This document shows positions 51,401 through 59,762 of a stretch of DNA of 64,000 bases, one piece after another; positions within the stretch are counted from its first letter, which is position 1, and each line of letters opens with the position of its first letter. The notes below the pieces were generated by a model, which saw only the letters and a program-made list of their open reading frames with translations, was not told the origin of the DNA and did no database searches. This DNA is from Terrabacter sp. Ter38 (GTDB taxonomy: Bacteria > Actinomycetota > Actinomycetes > Actinomycetales > Dermatophilaceae): positions 1 to 64,000 of the forward strand of contig NZ_JALJRZ010000001.1 of assembly GCF_024519435.1 (NCBI RefSeq). The letters are read 5' to 3'. The position numbers and the translations under genes are program-made.

Positions 51401-52125
51401 CCCGGGGTGAGGAAGCCGGGCTTGTCCCCGAGCACGTCGGCGTTGCGGGCGGCGATCTCACCGAAACGGGTGCCAGAGCCGAGGCGCTGTTCCGCGATCG
51501 ACCACAGCGACTCGCCTCGCTTGACCGTGTGCGTCGGCACCGGTGAAGCACTCCCCCGCTGGGTCCCGCGGCCGGAGATCAGGTCGTCTCTCGGCGCTGC
51601 GTCGACTTCCGAAGCGGCGTTCACGGCGTGCCCTTCCGACGGCGTTCCATTGCCGTCCGCGTGGACCCCTGCGGGGATCTCGACCACGGCAGCGACAACC
51701 GATGGAGATCTCGCGATGGTCGCAGCTTTGGCCGGCTGGGCACCGACTGGCGCGGTGATGAAAAGCAGCAGCGCGGCGCTGACCAGGTTCCGGGCGGCCA
51801 CTTGGGGCAGCGCCAGGCCCGGCAGCCGGGGGGCTCGCACCCCGCGCCGCCGGGAGATCACCTCCAGCACAATGGATCCCGCCAAGAAGAGCCAGACGGC
51901 CCAGCCGACGATTGTGAGAACGCCGAGCACGAGGGAGCCGTCGTCCGGGCTGGTCAGCGCCGCCCAGACGTGCCCGGAGGACGGCAGGGTGTCCGGGATG
52001 AGGTCGGCTCCGACGGCCAGCAACGCGGCGGGGAGGCCGACGAGGATCGCGGTGAGCCCTACCGCGGCGGCCAAGCCGATCAGACGTGCCCGCGGCCGGG
52101 CGCTCCGCTCAACTCCGTGGGTCAT
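48472..52125 (-). CDS. Membrane LysM-BTAD fusion protein of the Tad locus
   Basis: This 1217-residue protein is the last gene of the Tad operon; its ATG at 52125 overlaps the TadG-like stop. Two or three transmembrane helices lie at about residues 15-40, 63-90 and 108-130. Three LysM repeats follow at about 205-250, 285-340 and 345-395 ('GESLWSIAEQRLGSGTRFGE', 'GDTLSQIAQQQLGAASRYPE', 'GDTLSDIAQEQLGDANRYPE'). A further transmembrane helix is at about 500-517. The cytoplasmic C-terminus has a winged-helix-like segment ('KRKSYFTEMLTYLATRPHG') and a BTAD-type TPR region ('EDLDAALRLVQGQPFS'). LysM binds peptidoglycan and BTAD is a regulator domain, so this could connect wall state to transcription. 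Confidence 0.85.
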   Translation of the reverse strand: MTHGVERSARPRARLIGLAAAVGLTAILVGLPAALLAVGADLIPDTLPSSGHVWAALTSPDDGSLVLGVLTIVGWAVWLFLAGSIVLEVISRRRGVRAPRLPGLALPQVAARNLVSAALLLFITAPVGAQPAKAATIARSPSVVAAVVEIPAGVHADGNGTPSEGHAVNAASEVDAAPRDDLISGRGTQRGSASPVPTHTVKRGESLWSIAEQRLGSGTRFGEIAARNADVLGDKPGFLTPGTVLVLPKEAATADAAHTVTVERGDTLSQIAQQQLGAASRYPEIFEASKDTRQADGARLTDPDLIQPGWSLTVPSAAEGESRAPESHRWADDARADTVTVQPGDTLSDIAQEQLGDANRYPEIFAASTNTRQADSERMRDPDLIRPGWILSIPAPQEPAIPPAPGEPAPSPERHGPLRSAPEHGDPPPSSPSAQEPNDVAGSTVTAAEGPTPATQPPTRPAENPTATSRSARPSTPGASIEEPSVTDQQGDVPTPWILAGLSGAGALLAGSMLLSLRRRRAAQFRARRPGRTIATPEPALAPVEKSIIAVGGISAPTVDYVDGLLRRLAAVHTRAGGAVPPLAAVELTASTIHLHLAAPAALAAPWQGTPDQLHWTLPNGTLLDKVGPAVPDQPAPYPLLVTIGASDTGEFWLLNLEDLDVSITGDPDFSRDLARYLLAEIACNPWSHGVRVDMIGVGIEVAGMNPDRLRVHAGGDPAADVLAEAVATLDRAHDLGDDVPTARAAQAGADAWPARLLILDSAAQTAATPALTQLLDLIHTHAGRTATSVVVCGDLTGTGTGTRTGSDGAGPATPMEITVTADGRVVLPGVGLDLVAVGLTHDEAQGCAALLAQSEDPNDIPIPTSADAAEGWRSWTNDAGALRQEHTMPRSVDEQSPGEPVTTVLDQDDEEYLRGGATTREDLQALAPKVTNQVSDSVLAADPTLDADLAAWWSNDCRLPRLTLLGPVSARTRGTPLTKRKSYFTEMLTYLATRPHGATPGELADTFNITQAKARDYIRILRDWLGVNPRSGDKHLPDARKAPAALARGVGVYQVVDVLVDADLFRRLRVRGEARGPEGIEDLDAALRLVQGQPFSSLKEDRWYWLVDGDRIDQHLLCAIVDVAHLVTTHSLHSNELRRARLAAETAALAAPDEDIPRLDLAAIADAEGHHAEARRILREDVLNRSDIEGAPLDLSDRTMEVIAGRNWLERTSHAS

Positions 52126-52634
52126 CGCTCGACCCCGTGGACGGAGCGGGTGGTGCGGGAGTCAGCGGCCCCGTGGACGGTGAACGAGCTCAGCCCGATG
52201 ATGCCAAGGAACGTGCACTCGTAGGTCGCCGTGGTGGTGACGTGCACGGTCTGGCCGTCCACCAAGGACGCGGTCCCGGTCATGCCCGATCCGGCGAGGT
52301 AGGTCTGGGCGGTTCGTCGGCCGGCGGACGGATCGACGGTGACCCCGTCGCCGCGGACGGCTGCCGCCGCCTGCAGTTGCTGGCCGCCGGCGCGCGCAGC
52401 CTGACGGGCGACGTCCTGCGCGCGCTGCTGCGCGCCGACCTTTCCTCCGAGGTCCACGGCGAGCCCGACGAGGACGATCATGACCAGCCCACTGGCTGCC
52501 AGCCAGATGCTCACCGAACCGCGGTCGCTTGCCATCCTGCCGGGTGGGCGGCCTTCACGAATCGTCCAGCGCTCAGGGCTCGGTCGCTGTGTCGTCGTGC
52601 TTGTCGTGCTCGTCGTGCTCGTCGTCATGGTCAT
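52122..52634 (-). CDS. TadG/pseudopilin-like protein, 170 aa
   Basis: ATG 52634 overlaps the TadE stop (TGATG). After a Thr/Ser/Arg-rich leader comes 'DRGSVSIWLAASGLVMIVLV', a prepilin-like Gly followed by a hydrophobic helix. At +5, where true prepilins have Glu, this one has Trp. The remaining domain ('GQTVHVTTTATYECTFLGII') is extracytoplasmic. This fits the TadG/Rv3654c-like group that closes actinobacterial Tad operons. Confidence 0.7.
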   Translation of the reverse strand: MTMTTSTTSTTSTTTQRPSPERWTIREGRPPGRMASDRGSVSIWLAASGLVMIVLVGLAVDLGGKVGAQQRAQDVARQAARAGGQQLQAAAAVRGDGVTVDPSAGRRTAQTYLAGSGMTGTASLVDGQTVHVTTTATYECTFLGIIGLSSFTVHGAADSRTTRSVHGVER

Positions 52635-53125
52635 CACCGCTCTCGGTAGGTGTCGATGGCGGACCGCATCGTGGCGGTGACGGTCTTGCTGCCGGGGACC
52701 CCGGGTACGGACAGGTCGGCGAGGTCGACCTCGCAGGTCACGGTCGCGGTCACCTGGGCGGCCGTTCCCACTGGTGCGGCGAAGCCGGTCGTGTCGATCG
52801 ACATGGCCACGCTGGCGCACGTGATCCCTTGGTCGGTCAGCGTGGAGCCGGCTGCGGAGGACGCGGCCGTTTGCGCCTCTGCTTGCGTGCGGGAGATCGA
52901 CGCCGAGCGGGCAGCGCTGTTGGCGGCTGCCTCGACAGCTTGGTGCGCGATGGCCATCCGGCCGGCGAAGATGATGAGCCCGACGAAGAGTAGGAACGCG
53001 GGGACGCCGATCACGGTCTCGATGACGGCCGAGCCACTGTCCGAGCAACGGTCCGAACTTCTCCGACCGCATCGGAAGCGGGCGCAGCCGGGGCGTGGGA
53101 GGCGGGGGCGTGGGAGGGGGGTCAT
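52634..53125 (-). CDS. TadE-like pseudopilin, 163 aa
   Basis: ATG 53125 overlaps the previous stop (ATGA). A basic leader precedes 'DSGSAVIETVIGVPAFLLFV', a prepilin cleavage motif with Gly then Glu at +5 and a hydrophobic helix. The mature part is Ala/Ser-rich with two Cys (ITCAS and TVTCE), like TadE minor pilins of Flp pili. Confidence 0.8.
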   Translation of the reverse strand: MTPLPRPRLPRPGCARFRCGRRSSDRCSDSGSAVIETVIGVPAFLLFVGLIIFAGRMAIAHQAVEAAANSAARSASISRTQAEAQTAASSAAGSTLTDQGITCASVAMSIDTTGFAAPVGTAAQVTATVTCEVDLADLSVPGVPGSKTVTATMRSAIDTYRER

Positions 53126-53538
53126 CGAGTGATCCGCTCGAGGGGCACCGTCGCCGACTGCCGCACCACGGGCGACCAGCCCGGGATGACACTGAGCGAG
53201 GTCCCGGTGACGACGACGGTCGCAACCTCCGCGGTCCGGCTGCTGCTCACGCGCGCGCTCTTGAGGACGTCGTCTCCGCCGGCGGCGGCAACGAAGGATG
53301 CCGCCGCCTCGGCGCCCGCTCCCCCGCTGCCCTCCTCGACCGAGGAGGCCCTCGCGCCTTCCTGCGCGGCGGCGATCGCGACGGACCTCGCGTGGTAGAA
53401 CAGCGCTGCCTGCATCCCGAGGAACATGACTGTGAAGAGCACGGGCAGCAGCAGCACCATCTGGATCGAGGCGGAGCCGCGCTCGGATGGCCCCGCCGCG
53501 GTGCGGCGAGGCTGTCTCGGCGACCGGCTGCTGCTCAT
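53122..53538 (-). CDS. TadE/TadF-like pseudopilin, 138 aa
   Basis: It begins 'MSSSRSPRQPRRTAAGPSER' and continues 'GSASIQMVLLLPVLFTVMFL', a prepilin-like motif in which the +5 residue is Gln instead of Glu, then an Ala/Gly-rich domain with no Cys. It is coupled to the next gene (ATGA). It is probably a minor pilin of the Flp fibre. Confidence 0.78.
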   Translation of the reverse strand: MSSSRSPRQPRRTAAGPSERGSASIQMVLLLPVLFTVMFLGMQAALFYHARSVAIAAAQEGARASSVEEGSGGAGAEAAASFVAAAGGDDVLKSARVSSSRTAEVATVVVTGTSLSVIPGWSPVVRQSATVPLERITR

Positions 53539-53563
53539 CGTCAGCCAGTGGATCCGGTGGCGG

Positions 53564-53800
53564 CTATCTGATGCTGCCGGCTTTGGAGGTCACGTAGTTG
53601 GTGATGGCGGCGACGACGATCCCGACGATGCCGATGATCGCGACCGCCCAGATCACCATCTCCATCGTGACCGCACCCCTGTCAGAGACATGGTCATCGC
53701 CGGGATTCAGATGGTGTCTGGGCCTGGTCGCCAGCGTGGCCTCGGCCTTGTCCGTGAGGGTGGCTCCGAGGATGTGCAGGGTCGCTGCGAGGTAGTGCAT
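53564..53800 (-). CDS. Flp-type major pilin
   Basis: This 78-residue pilin precursor has a leader to 'HVSDRG', with cleavage expected after Gly, then 'AVTMEMVIWAVAIIGIVGIV' with Glu at +5 and one hydrophobic helix, ending 'NYVTSKAGSIR'. It is the major subunit of the Tad pilus. The 123 bp between it and tadC is the largest gap in the operon and may hold extra ribosome or promoter signals for high expression. Confidence 0.85.
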   Translation of the reverse strand: MHYLAATLHILGATLTDKAEATLATRPRHHLNPGDDHVSDRGAVTMEMVIWAVAIIGIVGIVVAAITNYVTSKAGSIR

Positions 53801-53923
53801 GAGTCTCTCCTGTCGTCGTGTTGCTGCCGGGTGGTCCCGAGTTCTCCCGGGCTGTTTCGTTCGGTTGGTGCTGCGAGTGATACGAGTTCGATTGCGGTGC
53901 AGTGCTCTTCCAGTTCGTTGAGC

Positions 53924-54838
53924 TCAGGTGTCGCCAATGACCCGCAGCAGCGCGGGCGCAACGAGGATGGCGAGGAAGATGACGCCGAGCAGGCTCATCG
54001 GGATGGACATGCGTTCGCCGACCTCGTTCGCCTTGGCCTTCTCGGCGCCCAGCATCGCGGCGCGCATCCCAGCCGACCGGGCTCGAAGGTTGGAGTAGAT
54101 CTGTGCGCCTTCCTCCCCGGACAGGCGCATGATGTCGGCCAGGTCCTGCAGCTCGGGTAGTCCGAGTTCGTCGGCGAGGTTGCGCAGCGCGTCCCATGGG
54201 GTGAGGCCCGACCAGCGGGTGCGGGCGAGCTCCTCGCCGAGGCGCCGAAAGACCCAGGAGTCGCCGACGTCGGCGGCGGCCTCCATCGCCTGCCGGGGAC
54301 CTGCTCCGCTGTTGCGTTCGAGGGCGACGAGGTCGATGTAGGCGCCGAGGGCGCGGGCGAACTCTGCCCGGGCCTTCTTCGCGTCGTCGCGGGCGTTGTA
54401 GTCGGGCAGGAGGAAGCAGACCACAGCCGCGCCGAGCGAGGCGATGACGGGGATGACGACCGGGACGGGCAGGCGCATCAGGGTGAAGCAGGTCGCGAGC
54501 AGGGGCGGAGCCAGCAGCCCCAGCCCGGCGAACATGAGCTTCTCGCCGTAGAAGCGGCTCACCGGGATACGCAGGATCGCCAGCTCCTTGACGGGGACGC
54601 TTCCCCACGCCCCGGCGGGGAGCGTCTTCATCGCCCACACCCCGAGCCGTTCCCGTGTGTCGCCTGCTCCTGCGCCGGCCCGGTCGAGGTCGCCCTGCGG
54701 CCGGGTCCGGTTGGGCGAGAGCCGCTTCAAAGCGTCGCCCAGGTCCGGGTCTGCTGGGGTCAGCCGCCACACGATCAGGGCGATGCCGAGCCCGACGAGG
54801 CCACCTGCTAAGATCGCCAGCTGCAGTCCGGTCGGCAT
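53924..54838 (-). CDS. tadC: TadC-like pilus assembly membrane protein
   Basis: ATG 54838 overlaps the TadB stop (TGATG). The 304 residues show a type II/IV secretion F-domain: helices at residues 5-25, about 98-130 and 278-300, and the cytoplasmic 'GYIDLVALERNSGAGPRQAM'-like segment ('GAYIDLVALERNSGAGPRQA'). With TadB it forms the inner-membrane platform for the Flp pilus. Length is usual for TadC. Confidence 0.85.
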   Translation of the reverse strand: MPTGLQLAILAGGLVGLGIALIVWRLTPADPDLGDALKRLSPNRTRPQGDLDRAGAGAGDTRERLGVWAMKTLPAGAWGSVPVKELAILRIPVSRFYGEKLMFAGLGLLAPPLLATCFTLMRLPVPVVIPVIASLGAAVVCFLLPDYNARDDAKKARAEFARALGAYIDLVALERNSGAGPRQAMEAAADVGDSWVFRRLGEELARTRWSGLTPWDALRNLADELGLPELQDLADIMRLSGEEGAQIYSNLRARSAGMRAAMLGAEKAKANEVGERMSIPMSLLGVIFLAILVAPALLRVIGDT

Positions 54839-55722
54839 CAGCGAGCCACCTCCTTCGCGGCTGCGCCGATGAACCGAGGGAGGCTCTCCCCGATGGCCAT
54901 CCGCTTCATCCAGATCAGCGTTGCCACGTAGAGGCTCAGCAGCGCGACGAGGATGACCTGACCGAACGGGGTCGCGTACGGGGCGATGTAGTCGCCAGTC
55001 AGGGCGAGGACGCCGAGGACGCCGATCGTGATGATGGTGACCCAGCGGGCCGTCGAGCGGGGCTTGGCGCGGTCGGCCTCGATCTCGCGTCGGGCCCGGA
55101 CGTCGGCGGCGACGGACTCGGCGAGGGCTTCCAGGACGCTGGCGACGCCGGCGCCGCGGCGGCGGGCGCCGAGGATGAGGTTGGCGGCGATGAGGTCGCC
55201 GGTCGCGTCGTCGAGCTCGTCGGCGAAGGCCCGCAACGCTCGTTCGGTGCTCCACCGGGCCCGCAGCCGAGACGCCAGCCGGGTGACCTCGGGCCGGATC
55301 TCCTCCGGTGTCGAGCGCAGGGTGGAGATTAACGCCTGCTCGAGCCCGACGCCGGCGGTGAGGATCCCGGACAGGGAGCGGGTCCACTCCTCCATCGCCT
55401 CAAGACGCTCGATCCTGCTCGCCGACTCCGGGGAGGACAGCAGGTAGGGCAGCCCGGCGAGTGTGGCTGGGAGAATGAGGATCGCGACGACCCACCCGGT
55501 CAACGCCGCCGCCAGGACACCGGTTGCGAGGCCAGCCAGGATCAGCCGCTGGCTGCGCCTGCTGACCCCGGCCATGGGCCACCAACGTGGCCCGCGTGAG
55601 CCGGGCCGACCCCGCCGCTGCGGCGCGGCCGTGTCCACCGGTCGGGGGCGCAGGCCCAGGACGAGCCCGAGCAGGCCCGCGACGACGAGGGCGCCGGCCA
55701 CGGCCGGGATCAGCGGGGTCAT
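54838..55722 (-). CDS. tadB: TadB-like pilus assembly membrane protein
   Basis: ATG 55722 overlaps the CpaF stop (ATGA). The 294 residues have N-terminal helices (5-23, 55-95), a central cytoplasmic F-domain with 'LSGILTAGVGLEQALISTLR' and C-terminal helices near 245-280. The order TadA-TadB-TadC is that of every Tad locus. Confidence 0.85.
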   Translation of the reverse strand: MTPLIPAVAGALVVAGLLGLVLGLRPRPVDTAAPQRRGRPGSRGPRWWPMAGVSRRSQRLILAGLATGVLAAALTGWVVAILILPATLAGLPYLLSSPESASRIERLEAMEEWTRSLSGILTAGVGLEQALISTLRSTPEEIRPEVTRLASRLRARWSTERALRAFADELDDATGDLIAANLILGARRRGAGVASVLEALAESVAADVRARREIEADRAKPRSTARWVTIITIGVLGVLALTGDYIAPYATPFGQVILVALLSLYVATLIWMKRMAIGESLPRFIGAAAKEVAR

Positions 55723-57344
55723 GACGCGGCCTCGTCCCGGGGATCGTCCTGGTGCCCGTAGAAGCCGGGGAGGTCGAAGCCCCACTGCTGCAGGTCCCGG
55801 TAGTCGTCCGGAAGCACGTTCGGGGTTGCCACCCGCGCGCCGGGCGTGGTCGCGAAGACCTTCTGCACGGCATACCCCTTCTCCCGCTCGCCCGGGGCGA
55901 CAGTGATGACCTCGGAGACCCAGCGGGCGCGTTGCGCGGTGCCGTCGGCCAGCGGGCTGGTCTCCAGATGGACGTGCACGACCAGGTTGATGCTCGCCGC
56001 AATCGCCCGCACCGCGTAGTCGTGCGTCACGTGCGGCCCGGCCTCCATCGCGCAGGTGACGAGCTTGTTGATGGCGCCCTCGGCGTTGACGGCGTGCGTG
56101 GTGCTGATGGAGCCCGCGCCGGACTCCATCGCCTTGAGCATCGCGAGGATCTCCTGACCGCGGACCTCACCGACGATCTGCCGGGAGAGGTTGAACCGGA
56201 ACGAGTCGAACAACGCCTCATTGAGGGTGAACTCGCCCGCCTGACGCCCGTCCGCGCCCCGCTCCCCCGACCCCGGCCGGGCCTCCCACGCGAAGACGAT
56301 GGGGTGGGTCTCGGTCAGCTCGTGCAGGTGCAGCTCGTACTCGGTCTCAAAGGTGCCGATTATCTCGTGCCTAGGGATCTCGGCGCACAACGCGCGCACC
56401 AACGTCGTCTTGCCGGCGCCCTGGGCCCCCGACACGACAATGGACTTGCGGGCCCGGACCGCCGCCCGCAGGAACGACGCGGCCGTCTCGGACAGGTTGC
56501 CCCGCTCCACGAGATCGGCCAGCGTCACCTGCCGCAGCCGGTGCCGGCGAATCACCATCGACGGCCGCGGCATCACCCACGCGACCGCGGCCAGCCGCGC
56601 CCCACCGTCGAGGCGCAGGTGCAGCTTCGGCTGCGCCTCGGAGAACGGCCGCGCGTTGGCCTCCGACCTGCTCGCCAAGAACACGAGGAAGTCGATGAGC
56701 TCCTGGTCGCTGTTCGCGACCGCCGGACCAGGCACCATCCGCCCGTCCGTGAGCTCGAGAGTCACCCGGTCACATCCGGTGACGATGATGTTCTCGACCC
56801 GATCGTCGTCCACCAACGGCTGCAGCCTGCCGAGCCCGAACAGCGCATCGTCAAGGGCCTGAGCCATCTCGTCCTGCTCGACCGGGCTCCACTGCGTCTG
56901 ACCCGCTTCGACGCGGGCCACCGACTCGTCATTGAGCAGGTCCAGGATGATCGCGCGCCCCCGCTCCCGCTGAACCGCCGCCGCAAGGTGCGCTCGCTCG
57001 TCCCCCAACGCGGCGCTGAGCCGGTCGGAAGCCTGCTGCCGCAGCGCTGCGACCAGCTCCCAATCCAGCCCGCTGCCGTAGGCCGCGCCGACCCGACGCA
57101 GGTCCCCCGGCGCCCGCTCCTGCCGGTCCTGTGAGGCGCCTCGCTCGCTCGTCGGCCGCATCGAGAAGGTGCCCCGCACCCGGCCCGGTCGTGGCCGCGG
57201 TGTGGTCTCTGCCGCTGGTGGCGCAAGCGTCGGCGTTGCCGACGGCGTCGCGAACAGCGGCAACGATGTCGGGTCGGTCGGGTCCATTGAGTCGCTGTGG
57301 TCCGCCCGCGATGCTGGGCTCGTGAAGCCGACGTGCTCGTTCAT
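55719..57344 (-). CDS. tadA: TadA/CpaF-type pilus assembly ATPase
   Basis: This 541-residue secretion ATPase drives Flp pilus assembly. N-terminal 90 residues are disordered. 'DPLVDDDRVENIIVTGCDRV'-like N-domain strands follow ('LQPLVDDDRVENIIVTGCDR'). Walker A is 'SGAQGAGKTT' near 305-314, the Asp box is 'IGTFETEYELHLHEL', Walker B is 'RQIVGEVRGQEILAMLKAM', and the His box is 'GAGSISTTHAVNAEGAI'. All are intact. It differs in every motif from the broken TadA halves at 36.9 and 46.1 kb, so these come from a separate copy. It overlaps CpaE (4 bp) and TadB (4 bp). Confidence 0.92.
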   Translation of the reverse strand: MNEHVGFTSPASRADHSDSMDPTDPTSLPLFATPSATPTLAPPAAETTPRPRPGRVRGTFSMRPTSERGASQDRQERAPGDLRRVGAAYGSGLDWELVAALRQQASDRLSAALGDERAHLAAAVQRERGRAIILDLLNDESVARVEAGQTQWSPVEQDEMAQALDDALFGLGRLQPLVDDDRVENIIVTGCDRVTLELTDGRMVPGPAVANSDQELIDFLVFLASRSEANARPFSEAQPKLHLRLDGGARLAAVAWVMPRPSMVIRRHRLRQVTLADLVERGNLSETAASFLRAAVRARKSIVVSGAQGAGKTTLVRALCAEIPRHEIIGTFETEYELHLHELTETHPIVFAWEARPGSGERGADGRQAGEFTLNEALFDSFRFNLSRQIVGEVRGQEILAMLKAMESGAGSISTTHAVNAEGAINKLVTCAMEAGPHVTHDYAVRAIAASINLVVHVHLETSPLADGTAQRARWVSEVITVAPGEREKGYAVQKVFATTPGARVATPNVLPDDYRDLQQWGFDLPGFYGHQDDPRDEAAS

Positions 57345-58144
57345 GCTCGAGCTCCCATAGGGCTACGGGCCGGCTGGCCCGCGATCTCGGCCCGGTCGGC
57401 GGCGACCGTTGCGTCGATCGCGTCCCGGGCCGCGGACAGGCCGCGAACGAGCGGTGACGTATCGAACTTCCGCGGCGCCTTGGCGCCCCTGCCGAATACC
57501 TGCGCGACGGCCGGATCCCATGCGAGAGAGGCAATCACGGGAGTCTGCAGCACCTTGCGGACCTCACGCGCGCTGTACGGGTCGCCCTCGCCGACCATCA
57601 GCAGCCCCAACGACGCACAGCCACCGACGCGCTCGAACCCCGCCCGCAGGGTCTGCGTCCAGGAGCGGGCCCCGGACAGCGACACCAAGTCCGAGCGCAT
57701 CGTCAGCAGGCACAGGTCGGCGGCGTACAGCAACGGCTCCGGAAACCCCGTCAGGCCCAGCCGGCCGGCGTCCACGATGACGTCCTGACCCGTCCGCTCC
57801 AACGACTTGAGGGCGGCCGCGAGAGGTTCCCACAGCGACACCAGGCTGGGCGCCTGAGTGTGCGACCGGGTCCCCGGCAGGAGCGCGGCTGAGGTTCCCT
57901 CAATCCGCACCGTCGCCTCAGGGATCGCCTGCTCCAGCTGGCCATGCCGGTGAGCCAGCGCGAGGTCGATCAGTGAGGATGCCGGGGCGGTCTGGCCGCG
58001 CAGATAGCCAGCGAGGATCGAAGACCCGCCCGTCGGATCGGCTTCGACTAGCAGCGCCGGCCGCGGCCACGTCAGCGCGAGGCCCACCGCCGATGCAGTC
58101 ACTCCGGGTGACCCGGAGGCCGAGGTGAGCACGATCAGGGCCAT
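57341..58144 (-). CDS. CpaE-like MinD/ParA protein
   Basis: This 267-residue MinD-like protein has at the N-terminus 'TSASGSPGVTASAVGLAL', a degenerate Walker A without the usual Lys-Thr. Then 'LLVEADPTGGSSI' with the signature Asp, and 'GQDVIVDAGRLGLTGFPEPL' follow. CpaE/TadZ proteins place the Tad machine at the pole. The P-loop change is common in the actinobacterial group. Four-base overlap with tadA. Confidence 0.8.
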   Translation of the reverse strand: MALIVLTSASGSPGVTASAVGLALTWPRPALLVEADPTGGSSILAGYLRGQTAPASSLIDLALAHRHGQLEQAIPEATVRIEGTSAALLPGTRSHTQAPSLVSLWEPLAAALKSLERTGQDVIVDAGRLGLTGFPEPLLYAADLCLLTMRSDLVSLSGARSWTQTLRAGFERVGGCASLGLLMVGEGDPYSAREVRKVLQTPVIASLAWDPAVAQVFGRGAKAPRKFDTSPLVRGLSAARDAIDATVAADRAEIAGQPARSPMGARA

Positions 58145-58148
58145 CAGG

Positions 58149-58844
58149 TCACCGCTCCCGGCTGTCCAGCACGAGCACGACCCTGCCCGTCGCGGCGCGG
58201 GCGGCGAGCTCGCCGGCCTCGTCCTTCGGGACTAGGACGGACACGACCGTCCTATCCTGCTCAGCGCCCGGGTGTAGGCCCAGCACGGTGGCGGTGACCT
58301 CGACCGGCGGGCCGTCGGTGACCTCACCCTGCGCTCCCGGGGTGGACACGATGCGCACGTTGTCGCCAGCCTGCAGCGACTCGCCAGGCATGAGCGAGGG
58401 CGGCAACGCGACACCAACGACAGACTGGCCTGCCGGCGGGATGACCGAACTCGTCACCGATTCTGACGTCACGAGGCTCCCAGCGGCCATGTCCATCGCG
58501 GCGCGTTGACCCACCAGATCCGGCAGGCTGTCCCCGGCGACGGTCCGCAAGCCCGGGTCGACACCCACCTGGACGGTCATCAGGTCCGCCTGGTCGATCG
58601 TCTCGCCGCGGGCGATGGTCGCGCGGACGGCGACGACCTGATGGGTGTTGCTTGTCGAGGTCCACGCCCACACCCCGAGCAGCGCACCGAGACAGACGGC
58701 GGCCACCGACGCGACCACCAGGATCGGGCGACGCCGTAGTTTCGGAGCCGGTGTCACCTGGCTGGGGCTGGGCGGGGCGAGTCTGGCGCGGCCGTTCTGC
58801 CGGCCGGCGTCGGTGCTGTCCGTGTGCCCTGTCGTCACGCTCAT
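58149..58844 (-). CDS. CpaB/SAF-domain pilus protein
   Basis: This 231-residue protein has a basic cytoplasmic tail, one transmembrane helix ('PILVVASVAAVCLGALLGVW', 40-60) and an SAF domain ('VVAVRATIARGETIDQADLM', 'PAGQSVVGVALPPSLMPGES'). CpaB/RcpC proteins sit in the periplasm or wall and assist Tad secretion. It ends four bases before CpaE starts. Confidence 0.85.
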   Translation of the reverse strand: MSVTTGHTDSTDAGRQNGRARLAPPSPSQVTPAPKLRRRPILVVASVAAVCLGALLGVWAWTSTSNTHQVVAVRATIARGETIDQADLMTVQVGVDPGLRTVAGDSLPDLVGQRAAMDMAAGSLVTSESVTSSVIPPAGQSVVGVALPPSLMPGESLQAGDNVRIVSTPGAQGEVTDGPPVEVTATVLGLHPGAEQDRTVVSVLVPKDEAGELAARAATGRVVLVLDSRER

Positions 58845-58865
58845 CCGCGTTCCCCTACCGACCTG

Positions 58866-59762
58866 TTAACGGTTGATGACTTGGCTCTCGCCCATGGTGA
58901 TGCTCGTCGTCCGGGACAGGTCCAGCGGGATGACGCCGCTCTCCCCGACGCCGGCCCAGGTCACGCTCCAGTAGCTCGTCGCCGTGACGGCGTACGAGCC
59001 CTGGCGGGTGTACGTGTGTCCGCAGTCCGGGCTGGACTGTCTCCCATAGGAGTCCGCGTACGGGGTGCCCTTGCTGAAGCACACGACCTGGGTCCCGTCA
59101 CCCATGTCCCATACGACCTTCTTGACCTTGGCCGTCGCACGGACCGTGAAGCCGCCAGCTGACGCAGTACGGGTGATCGGTCCCCACGTGTTCTCTGCGG
59201 CGCCCTCAACCCACATCCACGTCGGTAGCCCGATGATCCCGATACTTCCTGGCCGCGGCTCGGGGACGACCCCGATGGTCACCGCCTCGAGCTGCATTGC
59301 ATTCATGGCCTGCCGTGCCAGGACCTTCGGATCGGGTGGTGGGGGTGCGGCCGGCGGTGGTCCGCCAGCCCAGAAGAGCAGCACCCGATCACCGTTGACG
59401 TCACTGCCGGGAACCAGGCATTGGTAGATCGCCCCGTCGTCGTGGCCACCCCAGATCGGATTCGTCTTCGCGGGCGGAGAGGTAAGCGGACCCATGAAGA
59501 GACAGGTGACGCCGTTGACGTGCACCACGTTTGACCGCTTCCCACCCGAGGCCTCGCCGCCACCTCCGGGGACACTCCCACTTCTGGAGGGGCCACGTCG
59601 GGGATCTCCGCCGGCGGATCCGCCAATGCCCGCCCAGATGACGCACAACCCCAGCTTGTTGAACTTCGTACATGTGGGCGCGTCGGCATTGGCCGGATTT
59701 GCCGCGGTCACCGCACTGACGGCCAGCACTGCGACGGACAATGCCAGCCTCGTGGCTAGCAC
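58866..59762 (-). CDS. Secreted hypothetical protein of the Tad locus
   Basis: GTG 59762 gives a signal peptide 'MLATRLALSVAVLAVSAVTA' with Ala-x-Ala-type cleavage after NPANA, about residue 26. The mature part has a Gly/Ser/Pro-rich region, two or three Cys pairs ('GLCVIWAGIGG', 'NGVTCLFMG', 'PDCGHTYTRQG') and 'KVKKVVWDMGDGTQVVCFSK', a PKD-like strand pair. Proteins of this type open actinobacterial Tad operons. Start overlaps the lipoprotein stop by seven bases. Confidence 0.75.
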   Translation of the reverse strand: MLATRLALSVAVLAVSAVTAANPANADAPTCTKFNKLGLCVIWAGIGGSAGGDPRRGPSRSGSVPGGGGEASGGKRSNVVHVNGVTCLFMGPLTSPPAKTNPIWGGHDDGAIYQCLVPGSDVNGDRVLLFWAGGPPPAAPPPPDPKVLARQAMNAMQLEAVTIGVVPEPRPGSIGIIGLPTWMWVEGAAENTWGPITRTASAGGFTVRATAKVKKVVWDMGDGTQVVCFSKGTPYADSYGRQSSPDCGHTYTRQGSYAVTATSYWSVTWAGVGESGVIPLDLSRTTSITMGESQVINR

